Origin: Candidatus Omnitrophota bacterium
Lineage (GTDB): Bacteria; Omnitrophota; Omnitrophia; Omnitrophales; Aquincolibacteriaceae
Direction of reading: 5' to 3'
DNA length: 5,824 nt
NCBI GenBank assembly: GCA_023819025.1
Contig: JAMWDC010000150.1
Span: 1-5,824 of the forward strand
In this document: piece by piece, positions 1-5,609 of the stretch
Layout: each line of letters begins with the position of its first letter
Position numbering within the stretch: position 1 is the stretch's first letter
Notes under the pieces: generated by a model
What the model saw: only the letters and a program-made list of their open reading frames with translations
Databases searched by the model: none
Told to the model about the DNA's origin: nothing
Program-made: the position numbers and the translations under genes

Positions 1-591
1 GCCGGGAAGAGCACCATCGGTCTGGAAATTTTAGGTTTGTTGGGTTTCAAGGGAGGACAGCGGGTTGGGGGGAACATTGTAACCGATATCGCAGTGGAGA
101 AAATGGCTTATATCCCGCAGGATCCCCTCGCCGCGCTGGATCCTCTTTTTTCGATCGGGCATCAAATGGGAGAAATGGCAGGCTCCAAATCCGAGATCGA
201 AGATGCATTAAGGCGCGTCCATCTCTCCCTGGCAAAAATCAGTCTGAAGAGTTATCCCCATGAATTGAGTGGGGGAATGAGGCAGAGAGTTTTGATTGCC
301 ATGGCACTTTTGCGCCGGCCCATGTTGATCGTTGCCGATGAACCGACATCTTCACTAGACGTTACGCTACAAGCAGAGATCATGGAACTTTTCCGGGAGA
401 TTCGTGCTGCAGGGATCTCCTTTTTATTCATCACTCATAACCTGCCGCTTGCCGCGAGTTTTTGTGATCGTGTGGCCCTTCTGCGCCTCGGAAAGATCGT
501 GGAAATGGGGGAGTGTCGCGATATTTTTCAAAATCCGAGAGAGGTTTATACAAAAACCCTTGTGGAATCGGTTCCTAAAATCCGGTTATGA
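1..591 (+). CDS. Peptide/nickel-type ABC importer ATP-binding subunit (OppD/DppD/NikD-like), 5' truncated
   Basis: This is one of the two nucleotide-binding subunits that hydrolyse ATP on the cytoplasmic face of an oligopeptide/dipeptide/nickel-type importer. The frame is open from base 1, and the first visible residues, AGKST, are the end of the Walker A loop, so roughly 40 N-terminal residues are missing. In visible-residue numbering (196 residues), the Q-loop glutamine is at about 40 (YIPQDP), the ABC signature LSGGMRQ at 89-95, Walker B and catalytic Glu at 108-116 (MLIVADEPT), the D-loop SSLD next, and the switch histidine at 146 (FITHN). It ends soon after a YTKTLVESVP segment, the start of the C-terminal extension typical of this family, so it is a short, NikD-like form. 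The Walker A to Q-loop stretch is only 37 residues. Its TGA overlaps the next gene's ATG. The substrate cannot be told from the ATPase. Confidence 0.93.
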   Translation, partial: AGKSTIGLEILGLLGFKGGQRVGGNIVTDIAVEKMAYIPQDPLAALDPLFSIGHQMGEMAGSKSEIEDALRRVHLSLAKISLKSYPHELSGGMRQRVLIAMALLRRPMLIVADEPTSSLDVTLQAEIMELFREIRAAGISFLFITHNLPLAASFCDRVALLRLGKIVEMGECRDIFQNPREVYTKTLVESVPKIRL

Positions 592-1370
592 TCTGCGAAA
601 ATATTTTTGAATTGCACGCTGTTTCAAGAAGATTTTCCGTAAGACACGGCATCTTCCGGCGAGGCCCTGAGTTTAAGGCCCTTGAGCGGATTTCGCTGAC
701 ATTGCGGCGGGGTGTTTTTACGGGCTTGGTCGGCGAAAGCGGGTCCGGCAAAACCACCCTTGCACGCCTCCTGGCAGGTCTTCTGACGCCGAGTGAGGGC
801 GAGATTCTTTTTGAGGGAAAGTCGTTAACTCAATATCTTCCACGCCACAGCCGGCAATATTGGAAGAAAGTCCAAATGGTTTTTCAAAATCCGTACCTGA
901 CGCTGGATCCGAAATGGAGGATTCGAGAAATTATCGAGGAGGGAATTCGCGAGCTGGGTAGGCGGGAAAGAAATCGCCGCGTGGAATCCGCCCTCGCGAA
1001 TGTTCATTTAAGCCGCGATTATCTGGGGCGTTTTCCCCATGAATTGAGCGGCGGAGAAAGGCAGAGGGTCGCGATTGCCCGAGCGATTGTTCTCTCGCCC
1101 GAATTTTTAATTCTGGATGAACCCACGTCTCAGCTGGATGTTTCGATTCAGGCGCAGATGATCAAACTGCTAAAGGAGTTAACGCCTGTATTTAGCGGCG
1201 GGATTCTATTTATTACCCATGACCTTGCGCTTGTGAGCTATTTGGTCGACGAGATCATTGTCTTGGGTGAAGGAAAGATCGTGGAGCAAGGGGAGAGGTC
1301 AAAAGTTCTCAAAACGCCGGAGGCCGAATATACCCGACGGTTGCTCAGTGCCGTGATTCCGTGGGACTAA
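588..1370 (+). CDS. Peptide/nickel-type ABC importer ATP-binding subunit (OppF/DppF/NikE-like)
   Basis: This is the second ATPase of the same importer; with its partner it forms the heterodimer that drives transport through two permeases. It is complete at 260 residues. The motifs are Walker A GESGSGKTT (49-57), Q-loop at Q100 in VFQNPYLTLDP, signature LSGGERQ (153-159), Walker B LILDEPT (174-180), D-loop SQLD (181-184) and switch His211 in FITHD. The C-terminal YTRRLLSAV stretch is the family's short tail. At 260 residues it is nearer in size to NikE than to full-length OppF, which usually exceeds 300. The start is set by the 4-bp ATGA overlap with the upstream ATPase, which implies translational coupling; there is no separate promoter. 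Membership of the family is clear. Whether the ligand is a peptide, nickel or another small molecule is unknown, because no permease or binding protein is in view. Confidence 0.95.
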   Translation: MICENIFELHAVSRRFSVRHGIFRRGPEFKALERISLTLRRGVFTGLVGESGSGKTTLARLLAGLLTPSEGEILFEGKSLTQYLPRHSRQYWKKVQMVFQNPYLTLDPKWRIREIIEEGIRELGRRERNRRVESALANVHLSRDYLGRFPHELSGGERQRVAIARAIVLSPEFLILDEPTSQLDVSIQAQMIKLLKELTPVFSGGILFITHDLALVSYLVDEIIVLGEGKIVEQGERSKVLKTPEAEYTRRLLSAVIPWD

Positions 1371-1390
1371 TCGGGAGTAGTACTAATCGG
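1366..1390 (+). repeat. 9-bp direct repeat ACTAATCGG at the end of the OppF-like gene
   Basis: ACTAATCGG occurs at 1366-1374 and again at 1382-1390, a 16-bp period. The first copy contains the TAA stop of the OppF-like gene (1368-1370), and the second lies in the 53-bp spacer before the GYD gene. It may be a small tandem duplication or chance. No function is assigned. Confidence 0.5.
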
Positions 1391-1412
1391 CAGATTCGAA
1401 AAACGATATCAA

Positions 1413-1418
1413 AAGGAG
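1413..1418 (+). promoter_or_regulatory. Ribosome binding site of the GYD-domain gene (AAGGAG)
   Basis: AAGGAG lies 5 nt before the ATG at 1424 and 8 nt before a second ATG at 1427. This near-consensus site decides the start: it rules out the longer in-frame ATG at 1361, which lies inside the end of the OppF-like gene and has no such site. Confidence 0.85.
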
Positions 1419-1423
1419 ACAAG

Positions 1424-1717
1424 ATGATGACACATTATGTGATTTTGGCAAATTTTACAGCAAAAGGGTTTCGTGCCGTCAAGGATACGGGAAACCGAGC
1501 CCAAGTCTTTCGTAGCATGGCCCAAAAGATGGGTGTGACGGTCAAAAATATTTTTTGGACGCTCGGCCGGTACGATGTGGTTCTCATCTTAGAGGCGCCG
1601 AGTGATGAGAAGGTGGCGGGCTTGATGATGAAATTGGGGACGTTGGGGAATTTAACGACCCAGACGCTCCGGGCGTTTACGGAAGAGCAAATCGAATCCT
1701 TGATTTCCAAGCTTTGA
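1424..1717 (+). CDS. GYD domain-containing protein
   Basis: A small soluble protein of 97 residues that matches the GYD family (Pfam PF08734) as I recall it. It shows an N-terminal beta strand YVILANFT (5-12), a helix carrying RAQVFRSMAQKMGVTV (25-40), the name-giving segment WTLGRYDVV (45-53), and the closing LGNLTTQTLRAF (74-85). The family has an alpha-beta fold related to dimeric ferredoxin-like proteins, and its members are mostly of unknown function; no catalytic residue can be named. The length is typical and there is no signal peptide or membrane segment. It starts 53 bp after the OppF-like gene on the same strand with no obvious terminator between them, so it may be co-transcribed, but a role in transport is not established. 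Starting at the second Met (1427) would change the product by one residue. Confidence 0.9.
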   Translation: MMTHYVILANFTAKGFRAVKDTGNRAQVFRSMAQKMGVTVKNIFWTLGRYDVVLILEAPSDEKVAGLMMKLGTLGNLTTQTLRAFTEEQIESLISKL

Positions 1718-1785
1718 GAAATACGGAATTACCCGCAGTGCCATGCTTAGCTTCAGCCAGGCACCTGCAGTCATGCCCCTAAAAT

Positions 1786-2268
1786 TCATTCCCCAAGAAT
1801 AGGCAAGATATAGTCTTCCCTGAGTTTTTGCGGACTGGTGGGTTTGGTCACATACTCGCAGGCGCCATAGCGGAGGGCTTTATCCTTAGTTTCCTGTTGG
1901 TCAACCCCGGTGTAAACAATCACAATCAAGGATGGAAATTGGCGGACAATTCCCTTTAATACTTCGAAGCCGTCCATGCCGGGCATGCGAATATCCAGGA
2001 TGAGCAAATTGGGACGGAATTGCCCGATCAGTTCCAGGCCCTTCTTTCCGTCGCATTCGTAGCGTGCGTCATAACCGGATTCACGGAGATATTCTGCCAG
2101 GACTTCGCAGATATCGTGCTCATCATCGATAATCAAAATTTTTTTTGCCATGAGAGTGCTCTTGCTTTCATCCTGCAGCCGTGCCTTTAATTTGTGCATC
2201 GGCCGCTCCGGCCGTATTCTTAAATCGATACCCGATGACCGTTTCCAGGTATCACGATCCTTGACCAT
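1786..2268 (-). CDS. Single-domain response regulator (receiver only), second of a tandem pair
   Basis: A CheY-like receiver that accepts a phosphoryl group from a histidine kinase or phosphotransfer protein; no output domain follows. From the longest start (160 residues), the receiver spans about 41-160: acidic pocket D48/D49 in ILIIDDE, phospho-acceptor D92 in LLILDIRMPGMDG, switch T120 in VYTG, and conserved K142 in TKP. All five active-site positions are intact. It lies 26 bp downstream of a paralogue on the same strand, presumably in one operon. The start is uncertain. ATG at 2268 has a modest GGTGG 9 nt upstream. ATG at 2199 gives an N-terminal extension about as long as the paralogue's from its internal Met. 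ATG at 2151 gives the minimal receiver MAKKILIIDDE. The partner kinase is not in the window and the regulated process is unknown. Confidence 0.88.
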   Translation of the reverse strand: MVKDRDTWKRSSGIDLRIRPERPMHKLKARLQDESKSTLMAKKILIIDDEHDICEVLAEYLRESGYDARYECDGKKGLELIGQFRPNLLILDIRMPGMDGFEVLKGIVRQFPSLIVIVYTGVDQQETKDKALRYGACEYVTKPTSPQKLREDYILPILGE

Positions 2269-2294
2269 TGAAACACGCCACCATAAATGCGGGA

Positions 2295-2762
2295 TTACAT
2301 ACCCAGGGTCGGGCGGATGTAATTTCCCAGGAGGACGCGTGCATTAATAGGTTTGGCGATAAACTCACAAGCCCCATAAGCGATGGCCGTTTTGATTGTC
2401 TCCGGCTCTTTCATCCCGCTCAGGACAAAGATAATTAGACTGGGATATTGTCCGGCAAGATTTCTCAGCACTTCAAATCCGTTCGTTTCAGCCATCTTCA
2501 AGTCGAGGATTAAAAGATGGAGTTGAAGCTTTTCAAGCAACGTGAACCCTTGTTTGGCATTGATTGCATACTGGGTTTCATAGCCGGCCGCAATCAGAAA
2601 CTCCGACAAGTCTTCACCGATTTCCTTTTGGTCATCGATAATAAGTATCTTTTTTGCATCGGTTACCCGTTCTCGCAGCCGCAATTCGTTACCATCCATT
2701 TCATCATCGACTTTCTTGCGGAAAAGCTTAATGCACCCGAAAATCGTGATGATGGCACACAT
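2295..2762 (-). CDS. Single-domain response regulator (receiver only), first of a tandem pair
   Basis: A stand-alone receiver, 155 residues from the longest ATG start. The receiver occupies about 36-155: D43/D44 in ILIIDDQ, phospho-acceptor D87 in LLILDLKM, switch S115 in VLSG, and K137 in AKP, so phosphorylation looks possible. The usual MPxMDG after the acceptor Asp is replaced by MAETNG, losing the conserved proline. By hand alignment the 120-residue receiver is about 45% identical to its downstream neighbour without gaps, which indicates tandem duplication. The N-terminal 17 residues from this start (MCAIITIFGCIKLFRKK) are hydrophobic then basic and do not resemble a receiver. A start at the internal ATG at 2699 (residue 22) may be the real one; neither has a good ribosome binding site. 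It is divergent from mutS. No output domain or kinase is visible. Confidence 0.88.
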   Translation of the reverse strand: MCAIITIFGCIKLFRKKVDDEMDGNELRLRERVTDAKKILIIDDQKEIGEDLSEFLIAAGYETQYAINAKQGFTLLEKLQLHLLILDLKMAETNGFEVLRNLAGQYPSLIIFVLSGMKEPETIKTAIAYGACEFIAKPINARVLLGNYIRPTLGM

Positions 2763-2793
2763 CAGGAAGTCTATGGAGCCAGATTATGATTAA

Positions 2794-2800
2794 CTCCTTT
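2794..2800 (-). promoter_or_regulatory. Shine-Dalgarno-like AAAGGAG upstream of the response regulator pair
   Basis: The minus strand reads AAAGGAG at 2800-2794, in the correct direction for the response regulators but 31 nt before the first in-frame ATG (2762). An in-frame TAA lies between them at 2786-2784. Either it serves a non-standard start or short leader, or it is chance. See the findings. Confidence 0.35.
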
Positions 2801-2826
2801 AAGATGTTTCTTAGATGCGTTATAAT
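2799..2826 (+). promoter_or_regulatory. Predicted sigma-70-type promoter of mutS
   Basis: A perfect TATAAT -10 box lies at 2821-2826. The best -35 match is TTAAGA at 2799-2804 (4 of 6 to TTGACA) with a 16-bp spacer; TTTAAG with 17 bp is an alternative. Transcription starting about 7 nt downstream, near 2833, would leave only about 8 nt before the mutS ATG, which has no Shine-Dalgarno sequence. The -10 is convincing and the -35 weak. A TAAGA/TCTTA inverted repeat with a 4-nt gap (2800-2813) overlaps the -35 region. Confidence 0.5.
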
Positions 2827-2831
2827 GCGTT
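2815..2831 (+). repeat. ATGCGTT direct repeat with 10-bp period around the mutS -10 box
   Basis: ATGCGTT occurs at 2815-2821 and 2825-2831, exactly 10 bp apart, which places the copies on the same face of the helix. The two copies flank and overlap the TATAAT. The arrangement is operator-like but rests on two short copies only. The core GCGTTATAATGC is also nearly palindromic, so the opposite strand carries a TATAAC. Confidence 0.5.
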
Positions 2832-2840
2832 CGTTTTCTT

Positions 2841-5480
2841 ATGAACCAGAGTATTCTTGCCGATCAAAAATTAACCCCGATGATGGAGCAATACTGCGCC
2901 ATCAAGAAAACCCTCTCTGAAGATACGGTTCTGTTCTTCCGGCTCGGCGATTTTTACGAGATGTTTTTTGACGATGCCATCCGTGCCTCCGAGATCCTCA
3001 ATATTACTCTCACGGGCAGGGAAGGCGGCGAAGCCGGCCGGGTGCCCATGTGCGGTATCCCGTATCATGCCTTTCACGGCTATGTCCGGACTCTCCTGGA
3101 TCATCAGTTAAAGGTTGCGATCTGCGAACAAATCGGCGACCCCAAACTGGCCAAAGGGCTTGTGGAAAGAAAGATCACCCGGATCATTACGCCCGCCACC
3201 TATTTGGATGAAGACGATAAAGGGAAGAACCTTGAATACATGGTTTCCATTGCGGGGGACGGTAAGTCGTATGCCGCGGCTTACCTTGATTTAGGTACCG
3301 GCGAATTTTACGTTCGGGAATTCCAGCCAAACCGCCTTCAGAGCGAATTAGCTCTTTTGAATCCCCGCGAAGTGATTCTTTCAAAGACGCTGGCTGAAAA
3401 CCATTCATTGGTATCGTTTATCCGCGAGGCCCTGAATGTCAGCCTGACTATCTATGAAGATTGGGTCTTCGAGCCCGAGGAAGGCCTGCGGCATTTGACC
3501 GAGGGGCTTCAACTGGGTTCGAAGGCGAGTATCCCTTTTTACGACCGTCCCCTTGCTGTGAGTGCCGCCGGGTCCATCCTCTACTACCTGAAAGATCATC
3601 TTCATACGGGCATCGGCCACCTGAGGGTGCCCGTGCTTCTCGAAATTCACGATTACATGATCCTAGACCGCCAGACTCAGAAGAGTCTGGAACTTTTTTC
3701 AAATCTCAGCGGGAAGAGAAGCGGGGCCACGCTACTTTCGATCATAGATCAGTCACTGACTTCCATGGGGGGCCGTACGCTTTATCAGTGGCTGACCCAT
3801 CCGCTTCTTCGCCGGCCTCAAATTGAAGAGCGACAGGACGGTGTGGAGGAATTCTACAAGGATCCGTCGTGGACACAGTCGGTCCGTACCCTTTTTCAGG
3901 GCGTGAAGGATATGGAACGGACCTTGAGCCGGCTGAACTATGGTGTGGCCAATGCACGCGATCTGGTGAATCTTAAGATTTTCCTGGTACGGGTTCCCCA
4001 GATTCAGTCGCTTTTGTCGCGCGCGAAAAGTCCAATTCTCAAGGATCTTTTGAAGTCGATCCATCCCTTCCCCGAGATCCGCGATTTAATCGAACGCTCT
4101 ATCGTTGACACGCCGCCGTTATCCGTCAAAGACGGCGGGATTATTCGAGACGGTTTCCGGACCCAATTGGATGAACTGCACGGAATCGCTAAAAATGGAA
4201 AATCTTGGATCCTTGAGTTCCAGCAGCGCGAGATCGAACGGACGGGAATCAAATCGTTAAGAATTAAATATTCGCAGGTCTTTGGTTATACGATCGAGGT
4301 TACAAAGTCGAATTTGCACCTGGTGCCGCCGGATTATATCCGTCGCCAGACCCTGGCCAATGGAGAACGTTTTATTGTTCCTGAACTGAAAAATTGGGAT
4401 GAGAAGATTTCCGGCGCTGAGGATACGATCAAAGTTTTAGAGTATGAAATCTTCAACGAGATCCGGCAAACGATTTTGAAGGATTTGGGGCCCCTCCAGA
4501 TGATGGCCAAAGCCGTCGGGACTTTGGATGCGCTCGCCGCCTTAGCGGTTACAGCGATCCAGAAGCGGTGGGTACGGCCGGAAATTCAGGAGTCCGCGGA
4601 GCTCGTGATCCGCGGCGGACGGCATCCGGTGGTGGAAGCTATGCTGCCCGCTGGGCAATTTGTGGAGAATGATACGGTTCTGGACACCGGCGAAAATCAG
4701 CTGGTGGTTTTGACCGGGCCGAACATGGCGGGTAAATCGACGTACATCCGGCAGGTGGCTCAGATCGTGCTTCTTGCGCAGATGGGATCTTTTGTGCCGG
4801 CCAAGAGCGCGACCGTCGGTTTGGTGGACAGGATTTTTACAAGGATCGGCGCCAGCGATGATTTGGCTCACGGAGAGAGTACCTTTATGGTAGAAATGAT
4901 CGAGACCGCGCATATCCTGCAGACCGCCACCGAGAGAAGTCTTTTGATTTTGGATGAGGTGGGAAGGGGGACATCCACTTTTGACGGTGTCAGCATTGCC
5001 TGGGCCGTGTGCGAGCAGTTGGCAACGGGTTCCGTGCGTCCGCGCACTTTATTTGCAACGCACTATCACGAGCTGACTCAGCTTGAAGATCATTTCCCAT
5101 CCGTTAAAAATTACAATATCACGGTTCGGGAAACAAAAGAGGGCATTATCTTTTTACGGAAGGTGGTCCGGGGCAGTTCGGATCGCAGTTACGGTATTCA
5201 CGTCGCGCGTCTGGCGGGGATTCCTAAGACTGTGACGGACCGCGCGGATGCAATTCTTCATATCCTGGAGAGCGAAAATACCGAAGCCACACAGATCATC
5301 GAAGGGAAAAAAGGTGCAAAAAAAGCCTTCAAGGACGACCGTCAGCCGACCCTTTTTGACCTCATTGTGAAAAACCATCCCATTGTGGATGAAATCAAAA
5401 ATCTTACGGTGGAAGGCTTGACACCGCTTGAGGCCCTGAATCAAATTGCGCGGTGGAAGGAACGATTGAAGAACGAATGA
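2841..5480 (+). CDS. mutS: DNA mismatch repair protein MutS
   Basis: MutS binds base mismatches and small loops in newly replicated DNA as a sliding-clamp dimer and recruits MutL, using ATP. It is complete at 879 residues (E. coli MutS is 853). The mismatch-binding domain I (about 1-125) has the Phe-X-Glu reader motif at F38-Y39-E40 in GDFYEMF. Connector, core/lever and clamp regions follow, with the clamp-adjacent YSQVFGYTIEVTK at about 477-489. The ATPase domain has Walker A GPNMAGKST (626-634, Lys632), the STFMVEM segment, Walker B LLILDEVGRG (Asp705, Glu706) and FATHYHEL. The C-terminal region carries QPTLF (835-839), which fits the Qxx-L-F beta-clamp-binding motif, then the helical oligomerisation tail. 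The ATG at 2841 puts the Phe-X-Glu motif at the expected distance from the N-terminus, although no ribosome binding site precedes it. It is followed by mutL on the same strand. Confidence 0.98.
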   Translation: MNQSILADQKLTPMMEQYCAIKKTLSEDTVLFFRLGDFYEMFFDDAIRASEILNITLTGREGGEAGRVPMCGIPYHAFHGYVRTLLDHQLKVAICEQIGDPKLAKGLVERKITRIITPATYLDEDDKGKNLEYMVSIAGDGKSYAAAYLDLGTGEFYVREFQPNRLQSELALLNPREVILSKTLAENHSLVSFIREALNVSLTIYEDWVFEPEEGLRHLTEGLQLGSKASIPFYDRPLAVSAAGSILYYLKDHLHTGIGHLRVPVLLEIHDYMILDRQTQKSLELFSNLSGKRSGATLLSIIDQSLTSMGGRTLYQWLTHPLLRRPQIEERQDGVEEFYKDPSWTQSVRTLFQGVKDMERTLSRLNYGVANARDLVNLKIFLVRVPQIQSLLSRAKSPILKDLLKSIHPFPEIRDLIERSIVDTPPLSVKDGGIIRDGFRTQLDELHGIAKNGKSWILEFQQREIERTGIKSLRIKYSQVFGYTIEVTKSNLHLVPPDYIRRQTLANGERFIVPELKNWDEKISGAEDTIKVLEYEIFNEIRQTILKDLGPLQMMAKAVGTLDALAALAVTAIQKRWVRPEIQESAELVIRGGRHPVVEAMLPAGQFVENDTVLDTGENQLVVLTGPNMAGKSTYIRQVAQIVLLAQMGSFVPAKSATVGLVDRIFTRIGASDDLAHGESTFMVEMIETAHILQTATERSLLILDEVGRGTSTFDGVSIAWAVCEQLATGSVRPRTLFATHYHELTQLEDHFPSVKNYNITVRETKEGIIFLRKVVRGSSDRSYGIHVARLAGIPKTVTDRADAILHILESENTEATQIIEGKKGAKKAFKDDRQPTLFDLIVKNHPIVDEIKNLTVEGLTPLEALNQIARWKERLKNE

Positions 5481-5506
5481 TTCGAGTCATAATACCATTG
5501 CGCGGA

Positions 5507-5530
5507 GTCCGCCAAAGATCTGTGGTGGAC
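5507..5530 (+). repeat. Stem-loop in the mutS-mutL spacer
   Basis: GTCCGCCA (5507-5514) pairs with TGGTGGAC (5523-5530) across an 8-nt loop, with 8 pairs of which one is G-U. It begins 26 bp after the mutS stop. No T-run follows, so it does not look like an intrinsic terminator. It could stabilise the mutS mRNA end or affect read-through. An alternative small hairpin, GCGG-AGT-CCGC at 5502-5512, competes with it. Confidence 0.45.
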
Positions 5531-5552
5531 GACGACACAATCTTAAAACGAG

Positions 5553-5573
5553 ATCCTGCGCTTCGCTCAGGAT
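5553..5573 (+). repeat. REP-like palindrome in the mutS-mutL spacer
   Basis: ATCCTG (5553-5558) pairs with CAGGAT (5568-5573) around a CGCTTCGCT centre that can form two further G-C pairs. This AGATCCTG..TTCGCTCAGGATGAC layout resembles short dispersed palindromes seen many times over in some bacterial genomes (from memory, not searched). It has no open reading frame and no T-tract. The copy number in this genome is unknown. Confidence 0.5.
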
Positions 5574-5597
5574 GACGGTGTACGATGGGTCTCTGAG

Positions 5598-5602
5598 AGG
5601 AG
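5598..5602 (+). promoter_or_regulatory. mutL: Ribosome binding site of mutL (AGGAG)
   Basis: AGGAG, inside GAGAGGAGA, lies 7 nt upstream of the ATG at 5610. It fixes the mutL start and contrasts with the absence of any such site before mutS. Confidence 0.85.
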
Positions 5603-5609
5603 AATAAAT

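Noticed and set aside
1361..1423. Longer N-terminus for the GYD protein from the ATG at 1361
   Set aside because: This start overlaps the OppF-like coding end and lacks a ribosome binding site, while AAGGAG sits just before 1424, where the family domain begins.
1735..1768. Inverted repeat GCAGTGCC / GGCACCTGC in the 68-bp convergent gap between the GYD and response regulator genes, as a terminator
   Set aside because: The stem has a bulge and a 17-nt loop, and neither strand has a T-run after it, so an intrinsic terminator is not supported, although the position would suit one.
2731..2787. 19-codon leader peptide with three adjacent His codons, resembling a histidine attenuator leader
   Set aside because: It needs an ATA start, no attenuator hairpins are apparent, and the downstream genes are not histidine biosynthesis.
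2819..2824. Minus-strand promoter for the response regulators using TATAAC
   Set aside because: The box is 5 of 6 to consensus, but no acceptable -35 lies 15-19 bp upstream; it may only reflect the near-palindrome around the plus-strand TATAAT.
3448..3957. Long reading frames on both strands inside mutS
   Set aside because: They are shadows of the mutS coding frame: arginine/proline/serine-rich products, no motifs, no ribosome binding sites, and mutS is intact through them.
5553..5573. The palindrome as an intrinsic terminator of mutS
   Set aside because: It is followed by GATGACGG rather than a T-run, and the stem is interrupted by a mismatch.
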